Of a stretch of 64,000 bases of DNA, positions 43,040 to 52,142 are shown piece by piece. The notes beneath the pieces were generated by a model, which saw nothing but the letters and a program-made list of their open reading frames with translations, ran no database searches and was not told where the DNA came from. The stretch is from Streptomyces sp. APSN-46.1. GTDB lineage: Bacteria; Actinomycetota; Actinomycetes; Streptomycetales; Streptomycetaceae. Location of the stretch: contig NZ_JALGRF010000001.1 of NCBI RefSeq assembly GCF_022815725.1, positions 1,178,001-1,242,000 on the forward strand. The letters run 5' to 3'. Both the position numbers and the translations under genes were made by a program. Positions within the stretch are counted from its first letter, which is position 1, and each line of letters begins with the position of its first letter.

Positions 43040-44230
43040 TCAGCGGCGGACGCGGGGCATGCCGAGGCCGATCCAGGCGATGATCTCGCGCTGGATCTCG
43101 TTGTTGCCGCCGCCGAAGGTGAAGATCACCGCGCTGCGGTAGCCGCGTTCGAGTTCGCCGTGCAGGACCGCGCCGGCGGAGCCGTCCTTGAGGGAGCCGG
43201 CCGCGCCGACCACCTCCATGAGCCAGGCGTACGCGTCCCGGCGGGCCTCCGAGCCGTACACCTTGACCGCGGAGGCGTCCTGCGGGGTGAGGGTGCCCGA
43301 CTGGACGGCGCCCACCATCTGCCAGTTGAGCAGTTTCATCGCGTCGAGCCGGGCGTGGGTGCGGGCGAGGCGGCCGCGCACCCATGAGAGGTCGATGACC
43401 CGGCGGCCGTCGGCGAGCTTGGTCTCGGCGGCCCAGCGCTGGACGTCGTGGAGTGCGCGGATGGCCATCGTGCCGTGGGCGGCGAGGGTGACGCGCTCGT
43501 GGTTGAGCTGGTTGGTGATCAGCCGCCAGCCCTTGTTCTCCTGGCCGACGCGGCGGCTCGCCGGGACGCGGATGTTCTCGTAGTAGCTGGCGGTGGTGTC
43601 GTGCGAGGCGAGGGTGTTGATGAGGGTGCAGGAGTAGCCGGGGTCGGCGGTCGGGACGAGGAGCATGGTGATGCCCTTGTGCGCGGGGGCGTCCGGGTCG
43701 GTGCGGACGGCGAGCCAGACCCAGTCGGCGGTGTCGCCGTTGGTGGTCCAGATCTTCTGCCCGTTGACGACGTAGGTGCCGCTCTCCTCGTCGCCCTCGC
43801 GGACGGCCTTGCACGTGAGGGCGGCGAGGTCGGTGCCGGCCTCGGGCTCGCTGTAGCCGATGGCGAAGTCGATCTCGCCGGCGAGGATGCGGGGCAGGAA
43901 GTACGCCTTCTGCTCGTCGGTGCCGAACTGCATGATGGTCGGCCCGACGGTGTTGAGCGCCATCAGCGGCAGCGGTACGACGGCCTGCGCGGCCTCGTCG
44001 AAGAAGATGAACTGGTCCATCGGCGACATCCCGCGCCCGCCGTACTCCTTGGGCCACCCCACCCCGAGCCAGCCGTCGGCCCCGAGGCGGCGGATGGTCT
44101 GGCGGTAGAACCGCTTCTGGGCGGCCGGGTCCTCGTAGCGGGCGTAGACGTCCGCGGGCACCAGCTCGGCGAAGTAGGCGCGCAGCTCGGTGCGCAACCG
44201 CTGCTGCTCAGGCGTGTATTCGAGGTGCAC
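43040..44230 (-). CDS. Acyl-CoA dehydrogenase, ChsE2/FadE29-like
   Basis: The protein is 396 residues from a GTG at 44230 with GGAGGGG upstream. Motifs are LEYTPEQQRLRTELRAYFAELV, WLGVGWPKEYGGRGMSPMDQFIF, FAIGYSEPEAGTDLAAL, YVVNGQKIWTTNGD and FTFGGGNNEIQREIIAWIGLGMPRVRR. The last block matches the end of M. tuberculosis FadE29, a subunit of the heterotetrameric ChsE1-ChsE2 steroid acyl-CoA dehydrogenase. No partner subunit gene is adjacent, so it must come from elsewhere or the enzyme is not alpha2beta2. A KstR-type box lies 60 bp upstream. Confidence 0.83.
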   Translation of the reverse strand: MHLEYTPEQQRLRTELRAYFAELVPADVYARYEDPAAQKRFYRQTIRRLGADGWLGVGWPKEYGGRGMSPMDQFIFFDEAAQAVVPLPLMALNTVGPTIMQFGTDEQKAYFLPRILAGEIDFAIGYSEPEAGTDLAALTCKAVREGDEESGTYVVNGQKIWTTNGDTADWVWLAVRTDPDAPAHKGITMLLVPTADPGYSCTLINTLASHDTTASYYENIRVPASRRVGQENKGWRLITNQLNHERVTLAAHGTMAIRALHDVQRWAAETKLADGRRVIDLSWVRGRLARTHARLDAMKLLNWQMVGAVQSGTLTPQDASAVKVYGSEARRDAYAWLMEVVGAAGSLKDGSAGAVLHGELERGYRSAVIFTFGGGNNEIQREIIAWIGLGMPRVRR

Positions 44231-44289
44231 GGCCCCTCCGGGAATCTCGCGGTCGTCCGTCGCCGGCAGTGCGCTGGCGCAGGGCAGAC

Positions 44290-44303
44290 TAGAACCTGTT
44301 TCA
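44290..44303. promoter_or_regulatory. KstR-type box upstream of the acyl-CoA dehydrogenase gene
   Basis: TAGAACCTGTTTCA fits TnnAACnnGTTnnA exactly and shares CTAGAAC with the box before echA19. It lies 60-73 bp before the GTG start. Confidence 0.7.
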
Positions 44304-44335
44304 AGAATCCGGAAGGGTCGCGCAGCGGGCCGACG

Positions 44336-44683
44336 TCAGGAGAAGACCACCGAGCGCAGCTTCAGGCGCTCCGAGCCGTAGCCGGTGTAGGGGCGCAGCG
44401 TGAAGTAGTCGCCCTCGCAGTCGGGCTCGGTGAAGACGGTCGCCGAGGAGTCCGTCCGGTTGCGCGGGGAGAAGGCGGGCGCGGAGGAACCCGGGTCGGC
44501 GACCTCGGGGAGGGTGATGCACTCGGCGCTCTCCGGGTCGGACAGCGCGGCCCGCTGCGGCTGGCCGTCCAGGCCGATGTAGGTGTACGAGAACGTTCCG
44601 TTCGCGGCGTGCGCGGAGCCGGGGACGGCGACGAGGAGGGTGAGGGCGCTGGCGGCGGCGACCGCGGCACTGCGAAGACGCAT
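44336..44683 (-). CDS. Small secreted protein, beta/gamma-crystallin-like C-terminus
   Basis: The protein is 115 residues from the ATG at 44683. A Sec signal (MRLRSAAVAAASALTLLVAVPGSAHA) is followed by a short beta-rich mature chain. The end, ATVFTEPDCEGDYFTLRPYTGYG, resembles a Greek-key repeat of the beta/gamma-crystallin or small protease-inhibitor fold. Two Cys residues (ECITL, DCEGD) could form a disulfide. Function is unknown. It converges with nothing; the dehydrogenase promoter lies immediately downstream. Confidence 0.75.
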   Translation of the reverse strand: MRLRSAAVAAASALTLLVAVPGSAHAANGTFSYTYIGLDGQPQRAALSDPESAECITLPEVADPGSSAPAFSPRNRTDSSATVFTEPDCEGDYFTLRPYTGYGSERLKLRSVVFS

Positions 44684-44700
44684 GGGGGTGATCCCTTTCG

Positions 44701-44811
44701 GTGGGAGGGCGGCGACAGCTCCCACACTAGAGGTCACACAGCGTGGCCAAACGATTCCTCCACTCCACCGAAAAAGGTGGTTTACCGCCGTATCGCCCCG
44801 GGAATTCCCGG
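44701..44811. promoter_or_regulatory. Inverted repeats upstream of the small secreted protein gene
   Basis: GTGGGAG and CTCCCAC (44701-44725) form 7-bp arms 18 bp before the gene start, in operator position. A hairpin CCACC-GAAAAA-GGTGG lies at 44765-44780, and CCGGGAATTCCCGG, a perfect 14-bp palindrome, at 44798-44811. No gene is seen between 44684 and 44870. Confidence 0.5.
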
Positions 44812-44870
44812 AGATTCCGGGAGATCCCGAGAAAACACATCACCCTCCGTAGAGCAGCCTCCCGTGCGGG

Positions 44871-45707
44871 TCAGTTCAGGGCTCGGATCATCGCCTCGGC
44901 CGTCGCCGCCATCGCCGTACGGGCGGCGGTGAGGTACGGGCGCGGGTCCGCCGGGGTGAGGTGGGTACGGATGGCCCCGGTCATGGCCACGTTCAGCGCG
45001 GTGCCGATGTTGACCTTGCGGATGCCGCCCGCGACGGCCGCCGCGAGCTCCGCGTCCGGCAGCCCCGAGGAGCCGTGCAGGACGAGCGGGACGTCGACGG
45101 TCTTGGCCAGCCGGGCCAGCAGGATGTGGTCCAGCGAGGCGGTCCGGCTGGTCATCGCGTGGCTGCTGCCGACGGCCACGGCCAGGGCGTCCACCCCGGA
45201 GTCGGCGACGAACCGCCGCGCCTCGTCCGGGTCGGTACGGGCGCCCGGCGCGTGCGGGTCCAGCGGGGCGGCGCCGCTCTTGCCCCCGACCTCCCCCAAC
45301 TCGGCCTCGATCCACAGCCCGTTGGCATGCGCCCAGTCAGCGGCGGAGCGGGTCGCCTCCAGGTTCTCGGCGTACGGGAGCTGCGCGGCGTCGTACATCA
45401 CCGAGCTGAACCCCGCGTCGGCTGCCCGCCGCAGCAGCTCGGTGCTCTTGACGTGGTCGAGGTGCAGCCCCACGGGCACGGCGGCCTCTTCGGCGCAGGC
45501 GACGGCCGCGCGAGCGATCGGCATCAGCTGCCCTCCCCTGAACTTCACGGCGTTCTCGCTCAGTTGCAGGATGACCGGCAGCCCGGCGGCCTCGGCCCCC
45601 GCGATGACGGCCTCGGCGTGCTCCAGGGTGATGATGTTGAACGCGGCGACGGCGCGGCCCGCGACGGCCGCCTCCAGGACGAGCGCTCCGGCGGGGACGA
45701 TGCTCAT
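44871..45707 (-). CDS. Class II ketose-bisphosphate aldolase (AgaY/GatY-like)
   Basis: The 278-residue zinc aldolase has AFNIITLEHAEAVIAGAEAAGLPVILQ, metal ligands in PVGLHLDHVKS, VAVGSSHAMTS and VPLVLHGSSGLPD, and the phosphate-binding GGIRKVNIGT. It should cleave tagatose- or fructose-type bisphosphates. Its start overlaps the SIS gene stop by 4 bp, so the pair is coupled. With the DeoR regulator it forms an amino-sugar (galactosamine-type) catabolic set; no transporter is nearby. Confidence 0.87.
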   Translation of the reverse strand: MSIVPAGALVLEAAVAGRAVAAFNIITLEHAEAVIAGAEAAGLPVILQLSENAVKFRGGQLMPIARAAVACAEEAAVPVGLHLDHVKSTELLRRAADAGFSSVMYDAAQLPYAENLEATRSAADWAHANGLWIEAELGEVGGKSGAAPLDPHAPGARTDPDEARRFVADSGVDALAVAVGSSHAMTSRTASLDHILLARLAKTVDVPLVLHGSSGLPDAELAAAVAGGIRKVNIGTALNVAMTGAIRTHLTPADPRPYLTAARTAMAATAEAMIRALN

Positions 45708-46606
45708 CGGACCGCCCCCTCACCCGAGTCGAGGATCACCGAGCGGGTCAGATGGCGCGGCGCGTCCGGGTCCAGCCCCTGGTGGGCGGCGACGGTGATG
45801 GCCAGCCGGTGTACCCGTACCAGTTCCGCGAGCGGGTCGAGCCGCCCGGCCACCCACTGGGCGCCGGCGCCGGCCACTTGTTCGGCGATCCCCTCGGGCG
45901 CTTCGTCGAGCGACCAGGTGACGGTGCCGGGGCCGGTGACGCTGACGGGCCCGTGGCGGTACTCCATCGCCGGATAGGACTCGGCCCACGACAGCGAGGC
46001 CTCCCGCATCTTCAGCGCGGCCTCGTTCGCCAACCCCACGCTCCAGCCCCGGCCGAGGAAGGTGAACTGCCCACGGCTCGTGAGCCCTTCGGGCAGGGGC
46101 GCCGCCAGCGCGGTCCGGGCGTCGGCGACGACCCCGGGGGTGTGCCGGCCCACGTGGGCGCGCAACAGGGTCAGCGCGGTGGTGGCGAACCGGGTCTGTA
46201 CGACGGACTGTTCGTCGGCGAAGTCCAGGACGACGAGCCCGTCCGCGAGGGCCATCACCGGGGTCGCCGGGTCCCCCGTGATCGCGGTCGTGGGCACACC
46301 GGAGTCCCGCAGTCCGGCCAGCAGGTCCAGCACCTCGGTGGTGGTCCCGGACCGGGTGAGCGCGATGACCCGGTCGTAGCGGCGGTGGCGCGGGAACTCC
46401 GAGGCGGGGAAGGCGTCGGTCTCGCCCTGCCCGGCCTCCTCGCGCAACCCGGCCGCGGCCTGGGCCATGTAGTACGAGGTCCCGCACCCGACGATCGCGG
46501 TACGCTCCCCCGGCCGAGGCAGCACCGCCCGGTGGGACGGGGCCAGTTCGGCGGCGCGCTCCCAGCACTCGGGTTGTGTGCCCGACTCGTACGCGACGTG
46601 GCTCAT
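45704..46606 (-). CDS. SIS-domain sugar-phosphate isomerase/deaminase (AgaS-like)
   Basis: The 300-residue protein has two SIS domains: GERTAIVGCGTSYYMAQAAAG with RVIALTRSGTTTEVLDLLAGL, and FTFLGRGWSVGLANEAALKMREASLSWAESYPAMEYRHGPVS. These match the GlmS isomerase half and AgaS. The likely reaction is isomerisation and deamination of an amino-sugar 6-phosphate. It is the first gene of the aldolase operon and is divergent from deoR. Confidence 0.87.
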   Translation of the reverse strand: MSHVAYESGTQPECWERAAELAPSHRAVLPRPGERTAIVGCGTSYYMAQAAAGLREEAGQGETDAFPASEFPRHRRYDRVIALTRSGTTTEVLDLLAGLRDSGVPTTAITGDPATPVMALADGLVVLDFADEQSVVQTRFATTALTLLRAHVGRHTPGVVADARTALAAPLPEGLTSRGQFTFLGRGWSVGLANEAALKMREASLSWAESYPAMEYRHGPVSVTGPGTVTWSLDEAPEGIAEQVAGAGAQWVAGRLDPLAELVRVHRLAITVAAHQGLDPDAPRHLTRSVILDSGEGAVR

Positions 46607-46629
46607 GGCGGCTCCCTGGCTAGCGCGGC

Positions 46630-46669
46630 GGCTGCGTTGGCTGCGTATGTGATGCGCATGTGGCTGCGT
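46630..46669. promoter_or_regulatory. Three GGCTGCGT repeats between agaS-like and deoR genes
   Basis: GGCTGCGT occurs at 46630, 46639 and 46662, all in the same direction and close to the SIS gene start. ACGCA in the opposite sense appears near 46696. DeoR-family proteins often use direct repeats, so this is a candidate operator for the adjacent regulator. Confidence 0.5.
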
Positions 46670-46799
46670 TTTCCTGCAAGGTAGCGGTCCGTTTCACGCA
46701 ACTTCAAGCATCGACCCCTTGATCGCCTGAGCTAGTGTCGGGGGGTAGGCCAACCGAGAACCCGGAGCGCACCGGAGAACACCGAAGGGGGCGGCCCGG

Positions 46800-47579
46800 A
46801 TGACCCGCAAGGAGCGCTGGCAGACACTGCTGGATCTGCTGGTGGAGCGCGGCGGGCTGGAGGTGGAACCGGCGGCTGAGGCCCTCGGGGTGTCCGCCGC
46901 GACCATCCGCCGCGACTTCGACCAGCTGGCCGAGCAGCAGCTGCTGGTCCGCACGCGCGGCGGGGCGGTGCCGCACGGGGTCTCGTACGAACTCCCCCTG
47001 CGCTACCGGACGTCCCGCCGCGCCGCCGAGAAGCACCGCATCAGCGAGGCGGTGGCGGCGCTGATCGTCCCGGGCGAGGTGATCGGCCTGACGGGCGGCA
47101 CCACCACGACGGAGGTCGCGCGCACCCTCGCCGCCCGCGCCGACCTGGCCACGGGGTCGCCGGCGCTGACCGTGGTGACCAATGCCCTGAACATCGCGGG
47201 CGAGCTCGTCATCAGACCGCAGTTCAAGATCGTCCTGACGGGCGGCGTGGCCCGCCCCCAGTCCTACGAGCTGACCGGACCGCTGGCCCAGGGGGTCCTC
47301 GCGCAGCTCACCGTGGACACGGCGGTGGTCGGCGTGGACGCCTTCGACCCGGCCGACGGCGCGGCCACCCGCCACGAGGACGAGGCGGCGATGAACCGTC
47401 TGCTCTGCGACCGCGCCCGCCGCGTGATCATCGCCGCGGACTCCAGCAAACTCGGCGTCCGCGCCTTCGCCCGGATCTGCGCCACGTCGTCGGTGGACGT
47501 CCTGGTGACGGACACGGGGCTCTCGGACACCGGCGCGCGGCCGTTCGAGGCGGCGGGCGTGGAGGTCGTACGGGTATGA
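46800..47579 (+). CDS. DeoR/GlpR-family transcriptional regulator
   Basis: The protein is 259 residues with an N-terminal HTH (RKERWQTLLDLLVERGGLEVEPAAEALGVSAATIRRDFDQLAEQQLLVRTRGGAV), the classic DeoR signature. The C-terminal sugar-phosphate sensor has GLTGGTTTTEVARTLA, IVLTGGVARP and ADSSKLG. It is divergent from the AgaS/AgaY-like operon and most likely represses it until a sugar phosphate binds. Confidence 0.9.
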   Translation: MTRKERWQTLLDLLVERGGLEVEPAAEALGVSAATIRRDFDQLAEQQLLVRTRGGAVPHGVSYELPLRYRTSRRAAEKHRISEAVAALIVPGEVIGLTGGTTTTEVARTLAARADLATGSPALTVVTNALNIAGELVIRPQFKIVLTGGVARPQSYELTGPLAQGVLAQLTVDTAVVGVDAFDPADGAATRHEDEAAMNRLLCDRARRVIIAADSSKLGVRAFARICATSSVDVLVTDTGLSDTGARPFEAAGVEVVRV

Positions 47580-47673
47580 GCCCACCGGCGGGACCGGCCC
47601 ACCGCGCCCGCCGACGCCCCTCGCGCCCGCCCACGCCCTCGCGCCCGCCCGCGCCGACCCGCCGGCGTGCCGG

Positions 47674-48588
47674 TCAGTGCTCCGGCAGGCGCTCCGCCTC
47701 GCGGGCCAGCGCGGCCAGCACCGGAGCGATCAGCGGGTGGGATTCGGCCCCGCGGCGGGTCGCCGCGAAGACGCGGCGGGTGGCCGCCGGGCCCGCGACG
47801 GGGCGGACCTGGACCTCCTTGAGGTCCATGCCCCGCAGCGCGGACCGCGGGACCAGGGCCACGCCGGCCCCGGCGCCCACCAGCGCCGTCACGGCCCGGA
47901 AGTCGTCGGAGGAGTGCAGGAACCGGGGCTGGAACCCCGCCAGTTCGCACGCCAGCAGGGTGACGTCATGGCACGGGTTGCCGGGGTACTGACCCACCCA
48001 GTCCGAGTCGGACAGCTCCGCCAGCGATACGGCGGGGAGGTCCGCCAGCGGGTGCCCCGAGGGCAGCACCGCGTCGAAGGGCTCCGCGTACAGCGGGAGG
48101 ACGGACAGCCGGGCGTCGTCCGCGCCCGGGCCGCCCCGGTACTCGACCGCCAGCGCGAGGTCGGCCTCGCCGTCCAGCAGCAGCGGCAGGCTCTGGTCAC
48201 CCTCCGCGTCGCGCACGCGCAGCCGGATCCCCGGGTGCTCCCGCCCGAGCCGGGCGATGGCCGGGGCCAGCACCTCGGCGATGCCGGTCGCGAAGGCGGC
48301 CACCGTGACCTCACCCGCCGAGCCGCCCGCGTACGCCGCGAGTTCGGCCTCCGCGCGTTCCAGCTGGGCCAGTACCTCGTGGGCGTGCCCCAGCAGGATC
48401 TCACCGGCCGCGGTGAGCCGGACACCGCGGCCGCTGCGGGTGAGCAGCGCGTGCCCCGTCTCCTGCTCCAGCGCGGCGAGCTGCTGGGAGACGGCGGAAG
48501 GGGTGAGGTACAGGGCTGCGGCCGCGGCGGTCACCGTACGGTGGTCCGCCACGGCCCGCAGGATGCGCAGCCGGCGGGGGTCGATCAC
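47674..48588 (-). CDS. LysR-family transcriptional regulator
   Basis: The 304-residue protein has the HTH LRILRAVADHRTVTAAAAALYLTPSAVSQQLAALEQETG and a full effector-binding domain. It converges with deoR and lies 75 bp upstream (in its own direction) of nothing obviously co-regulated. The nearest same-strand neighbours are kbl-tdh, whose transcripts run into it. A role in their control is possible but not shown. Confidence 0.87.
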   Translation of the reverse strand: MIDPRRLRILRAVADHRTVTAAAAALYLTPSAVSQQLAALEQETGHALLTRSGRGVRLTAAGEILLGHAHEVLAQLERAEAELAAYAGGSAGEVTVAAFATGIAEVLAPAIARLGREHPGIRLRVRDAEGDQSLPLLLDGEADLALAVEYRGGPGADDARLSVLPLYAEPFDAVLPSGHPLADLPAVSLAELSDSDWVGQYPGNPCHDVTLLACELAGFQPRFLHSSDDFRAVTALVGAGAGVALVPRSALRGMDLKEVQVRPVAGPAATRRVFAATRRGAESHPLIAPVLAALAREAERLPEH

Positions 48589-48623
48589 CCCGCCATTGTC
48601 TCAGGGCGCGGAGGTAGCTCGCG

Positions 48624-48654
48624 TACCTCGTATACCTCGCATACCTCGCGTACC
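48624..48654. repeat. 9-bp tandem repeat, 3.4 copies
   Basis: TACCTCGTA, TACCTCGCA, TACCTCGCG, TACC run head to tail in the 75-bp gap between lysR and kbl. The same patch precedes the lysR ATG, so it could influence lysR transcription. Confidence 0.82.
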
Positions 48655-48663
48655 CCGGGTCCC

Positions 48664-49872
48664 TCAGGCCCCGGTGGTCGCGAGCGCCGCGCGGGCGTCC
48701 ACGAACGCGGCGACCGCGCGCTCCACGTCCGCCGTGGAGTGGGCGGCCGAGAGCTGGACGCGGATCCGCGCCGCGCCCATGGGAACCACCGGGTACGAGA
48801 AGCCGATCACGTACACGCCGCGCTCCAGCAGCAGCTCCGCCATCCGCGCGGCCTCGGCCGCGTCGCCGATCATCACCGGGGCGATGGCGTGGTCTCCGGG
48901 CAGGATCTCGAAACCGGCCTCGGTCATCTTCGTACGGAAGAGCGAGGTGTTGGCGGCGAGCTGGTCGCGCAGGTCACCGGCCGACTCCAGCAGGTCGAGC
49001 ACCTTCAGGGACGCCGCCGCGATCACCGGGGCGAGCGAGTTCGAGAAGAGGTACGGGCGCGAGCGCTGACGGAGCAGCTCCACGATCTCGGTGCGCGCCG
49101 CGACATAGCCGCCGGAGGCGCCGCCGAGCGCCTTGCCGAGGGTGCCGGTGATGATGTCGACGCGGTCCATGACCCCGTGCAGTTCCGGCGTGCCGCGCCC
49201 GCCGGGGCCGACGAAGCCGACGGCGTGCGAGTCGTCGACCATCACCATGGCGTCGTAGCGCTCGGCGAGGTCGCAGATCTCCGCCAGCGGAGCGACGTAG
49301 CCGTCCATGGAGAAGACGCCGTCGGTGACGATCAGCTTGCGGCGGGCACCGCCGGCGACGGCCTCCTTGAGCTGGTGCTCCAGGTCCGCCATGTCGCGGT
49401 TGGCGTAGCGGAAGCGGCGGGCCTTCGACAGGCGGATGCCGTCGATGATCGAGGCGTGGTTGAGGGCGTCGGAGATCACCGCGTCCTCGGCGCCGAGGAG
49501 GGTCTCGAAGACACCGCCGTTGGCGTCGAAGCAGGAGGAGTAGAGGATCGTGTCCTCCTGGCCGAGGAACGCCGACAGCCGAGCCTCCAGTTCCTTGTGC
49601 ACCTCCTGGGTCCCGCAGATGAAGCGGACCGAGGCCATCCCGTAGCCCCAGCGGTCCAGGGCGTCCTTCGCGGCGGTGACCACCTCGGGGTGGTCCGCCA
49701 GCCCCAGGTAGTTGTTGGCGCAGAAATTGAGGACCTCTCCCGCGGCGCCGCCGGAGGTCACGGCGACGGAGGCGCTCTGCGGGGTGCCGATGACGCGCTC
49801 GGGCTTGTGCAGGCCGGCGGAACGGATCTCGTCGAGGGTGGTACGCAGGTCCTCGCGGACGGTCTCGAACAT
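48664..49872 (-). CDS. kbl: 2-amino-3-ketobutyrate CoA ligase (glycine C-acetyltransferase)
   Basis: The protein is 402 residues from the ATG at 49872. It is a fold-type I PLP enzyme: [49 protein letters not shown] and the PLP Lys in [15 protein letters not shown]. It splits 2-amino-3-oxobutanoate with CoA into glycine and acetyl-CoA. It follows tdh by 56 bp on the same strand, completing the two-step threonine degradation route. Confidence 0.93.
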   Translation of the reverse strand: MFETVREDLRTTLDEIRSAGLHKPERVIGTPQSASVAVTSGGAAGEVLNFCANNYLGLADHPEVVTAAKDALDRWGYGMASVRFICGTQEVHKELEARLSAFLGQEDTILYSSCFDANGGVFETLLGAEDAVISDALNHASIIDGIRLSKARRFRYANRDMADLEHQLKEAVAGGARRKLIVTDGVFSMDGYVAPLAEICDLAERYDAMVMVDDSHAVGFVGPGGRGTPELHGVMDRVDIITGTLGKALGGASGGYVAARTEIVELLRQRSRPYLFSNSLAPVIAAASLKVLDLLESAGDLRDQLAANTSLFRTKMTEAGFEILPGDHAIAPVMIGDAAEAARMAELLLERGVYVIGFSYPVVPMGAARIRVQLSAAHSTADVERAVAAFVDARAALATTGA

Positions 49873-49928
49873 GGTGCGGTGCTCTCTTTCTCCTGGTGCG
49901 GCGACGGCGGGAGGGGGCTGGACGGGGC

Positions 49929-50957
49929 CTACGCGGTCCAGTCCAGGATGATCTTGCCGCTGCGGGCGGTCGCCGCCTCGTCGAACGCGGCCTCGAACTC
50001 CGTGTGCGAGTAGCGGCCGGTGATGACGGGGCTGAGGTCGAGCCCGCCCTCCAGCAGCACGGTCATCGCGTACCAGGTCTCGAACATCTCGCGGCCGTAG
50101 ATGCCCTTGATGGTGATCATCGAGGTGACGACCTTCGCCCAGTTCACGGCGAACTCCTGAGCGGGCAGGCCCAGCATGGCGATCCGGCCGCCGTGCGTCA
50201 TGTTGTCGATCATGTCGCGCATCGCCTCGGGCCGACCGGACATCTCCAGGCCGATGTCGAAGCCCTCGCGCAGGCCCAGCCGCGCCTGCGCGTCGGCGAT
50301 CGTCGCCTCCCGGACGTCCAGCGCGAGCGTGGCGCCGGCCTTGCGGGCGATGTCCAGCCGCTCCGGGCTGACGTCGGTGATGACCACGTTGCGCGCACCG
50401 GCATGCCGGGCCACGGCCGCCGCCATGATCCCGATCGGGCCCGCGCCCGTGATCAGCACGTCCTCGCCGACCAGCGGGAAGGACAGCGCCGTGTGCACGG
50501 CGTTGCCGAACGGGTCGAAGATCGCCGCCACGTCCAGGTCCACGGCCGTCCGGTGCACCCAGACGTTCTGCGCGGGCAGGACCACGTACTCGGCGAAGGC
50601 GCCGTCGCGCCCCACGCCGAGCCCGACCGTGCTGCGGCACAGGTGGCGGCGCCCGGCCAGGCAGTTGCGGCACTTGCCGCACACCAGGTGGCCCTCGCCG
50701 CTGACCAGCGCGCCGATCTCGATGTCCTGGACGTCCGCGCCGAGCGCCGCGACCTCGCCGACGAACTCGTGGCCGAGCACGAGCGGCGTCTTGACCGCGC
50801 CCTGCGCCCAGCCGTCCCAGGAGCGGATGTGCAGGTCGGTTCCGCAGATGCCGGTGCGCAGCACCTTGATCAGCACATCGCCGGGACCGTACTCGGGCTC
50901 GGGGACGTCCATGAGCCACAGACCGGGCTCGGCCTTGTGCTTGACGAGTGCCTTCAT
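49929..50957 (-). CDS. tdh: L-threonine 3-dehydrogenase
   Basis: The protein is 342 residues from the ATG at 50957 with GGAG upstream. It is a zinc MDR dehydrogenase: [18 protein letters not shown] (catalytic Cys), [12 protein letters not shown], the structural zinc [15 protein letters not shown], and the NAD motif [14 protein letters not shown]. The [17 protein letters not shown] block is typical of Tdh. It oxidises threonine to 2-amino-3-oxobutanoate for Kbl. Confidence 0.93.
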   Translation of the reverse strand: MKALVKHKAEPGLWLMDVPEPEYGPGDVLIKVLRTGICGTDLHIRSWDGWAQGAVKTPLVLGHEFVGEVAALGADVQDIEIGALVSGEGHLVCGKCRNCLAGRRHLCRSTVGLGVGRDGAFAEYVVLPAQNVWVHRTAVDLDVAAIFDPFGNAVHTALSFPLVGEDVLITGAGPIGIMAAAVARHAGARNVVITDVSPERLDIARKAGATLALDVREATIADAQARLGLREGFDIGLEMSGRPEAMRDMIDNMTHGGRIAMLGLPAQEFAVNWAKVVTSMITIKGIYGREMFETWYAMTVLLEGGLDLSPVITGRYSHTEFEAAFDEAATARSGKIILDWTA

Positions 50958-51167
50958 GGGGGTGGCTCCAGGCATGCGGAAGGGTCACCGCGAGCGTCGT
51001 CCGCCGGGCGGTGTCGATGACGGGCACCAATCTGCCGACCGGCCCCTTGATCAGTCCATCGAGACTTTCTTAAGCGGGTCCACAGCGCAGCTTCACGCCT
51101 ATGCTCCTCAGGTGACGGGGCAGGGCCAGGGGCAGGGCCGGGGGCGGGGAACGGGGAGGTGAGGGGC

Positions 51168-52076
51168 GTGCCGAGTCTGCGCAGCAGGGCGCTTTCGGCC
51201 GCGCTGATGGCGACGGGACGGCGAGGACGGTTCGCGAGTGCCGAGGCGGTCCGGGCGCGGGTGGCGCGGTCGGCGCGCAGGCCCGCGTCGCACGTGCCGC
51301 CGCGCTCGCTGGGCCGGGTCGCCGAGGTGTCGCGGACCTTCGTCGGGGCCTGGCCGGTGTACGACGTCTCGCCGCTCGGGGGCGAGCCGGCGGCGCAGGT
51401 GCTGTACGTGCACGGCGGGGGGTTCATCAACGAGCTGGTCCGGCCGCACTGGGCGCTGATCCGGACCTTGGTCACCCGGGCGCGGGCGCAGGTGGTCGTA
51501 CCGGCGTACATCCTCGCCCCGCGCGGGACCGCCGACCGGAACGTCCCGGTGGCCGCCGACCTGCTCAGCGGCATGATCGCGAGCGGTGGCGCGGGCGGGA
51601 CGGTGCTCATCGGGGACTCCGCCGGGGCCGGGCTGGCGCTGGCCGCCGCGCAGCGGCTGCGCGACCGGACCGGGGCGCAGCCGTCCCGGATCGTGCTGAT
51701 CTCGCCCTGGCTGGACGTGACCATGAGCCATCCCGACCAGGCGGCGATCGAGGCGTACGATCCGATACTGGCCCGGCCGGGACTGGCCGAGGCGGGGCGG
51801 CTGTACGCGGGCAACCTCGCCGCCGACGACCCGCTGGTGAGCCCGCTGCACGGGTCCTTCGGGGGCCTCGCTCCGCTGACGGTGTTCACCGGCACCCGGG
51901 ACGTGCTGACCACCGACAGCCGGGAGCTGCTGCGCCGGGCCCGGGCGGGCGGCGCCGAGGTGGAGTTCCACGAGGAGGCGGGGCTGCCGCACGGCTACCC
52001 GCTGCTGCCGGTGCCGGAGGGGCGGGCGGCCCGCGACCGGATCGTCGAGCTGGTCAGGGCTGCCGCCGACCGGTGA
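51168..52076 (+). CDS. Alpha/beta hydrolase esterase (HSL family)
   Basis: The protein is 302 residues from the GTG at 51168, with GGAGG eight bases upstream; a GTG at 51159 lies inside that site. It shows the hormone-sensitive-lipase pattern: VLYVHGGGFINE (oxyanion), LIGDSAGAGLALA (nucleophile Ser), then Asp in FTGTRDVLTTDS and His in GLPHGYPLLP. It acts on short acyl esters. It is divergent from tdh. Confidence 0.88.
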   Translation: MPSLRSRALSAALMATGRRGRFASAEAVRARVARSARRPASHVPPRSLGRVAEVSRTFVGAWPVYDVSPLGGEPAAQVLYVHGGGFINELVRPHWALIRTLVTRARAQVVVPAYILAPRGTADRNVPVAADLLSGMIASGGAGGTVLIGDSAGAGLALAAAQRLRDRTGAQPSRIVLISPWLDVTMSHPDQAAIEAYDPILARPGLAEAGRLYAGNLAADDPLVSPLHGSFGGLAPLTVFTGTRDVLTTDSRELLRRARAGGAEVEFHEEAGLPHGYPLLPVPEGRAARDRIVELVRAAADR

Positions 52077-52142
52077 CCGCAGGCCCACGGTTCCCCGACC
52101 GGTGCCACCCCGTCCACCCCGCCCACCCCGCATCCCGCGGCC

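Noticed and set aside
42936..44057. Minus-strand 373-residue frame overlapping the acyl-CoA dehydrogenase
   Set aside because: Arg/His/Pro-rich shadow in another frame of the dehydrogenase gene.
48664..51030. A 788-residue frame fusing kbl to sequence over tdh
   Set aside because: The real kbl starts at 49872; the upstream part is a shadow of tdh.
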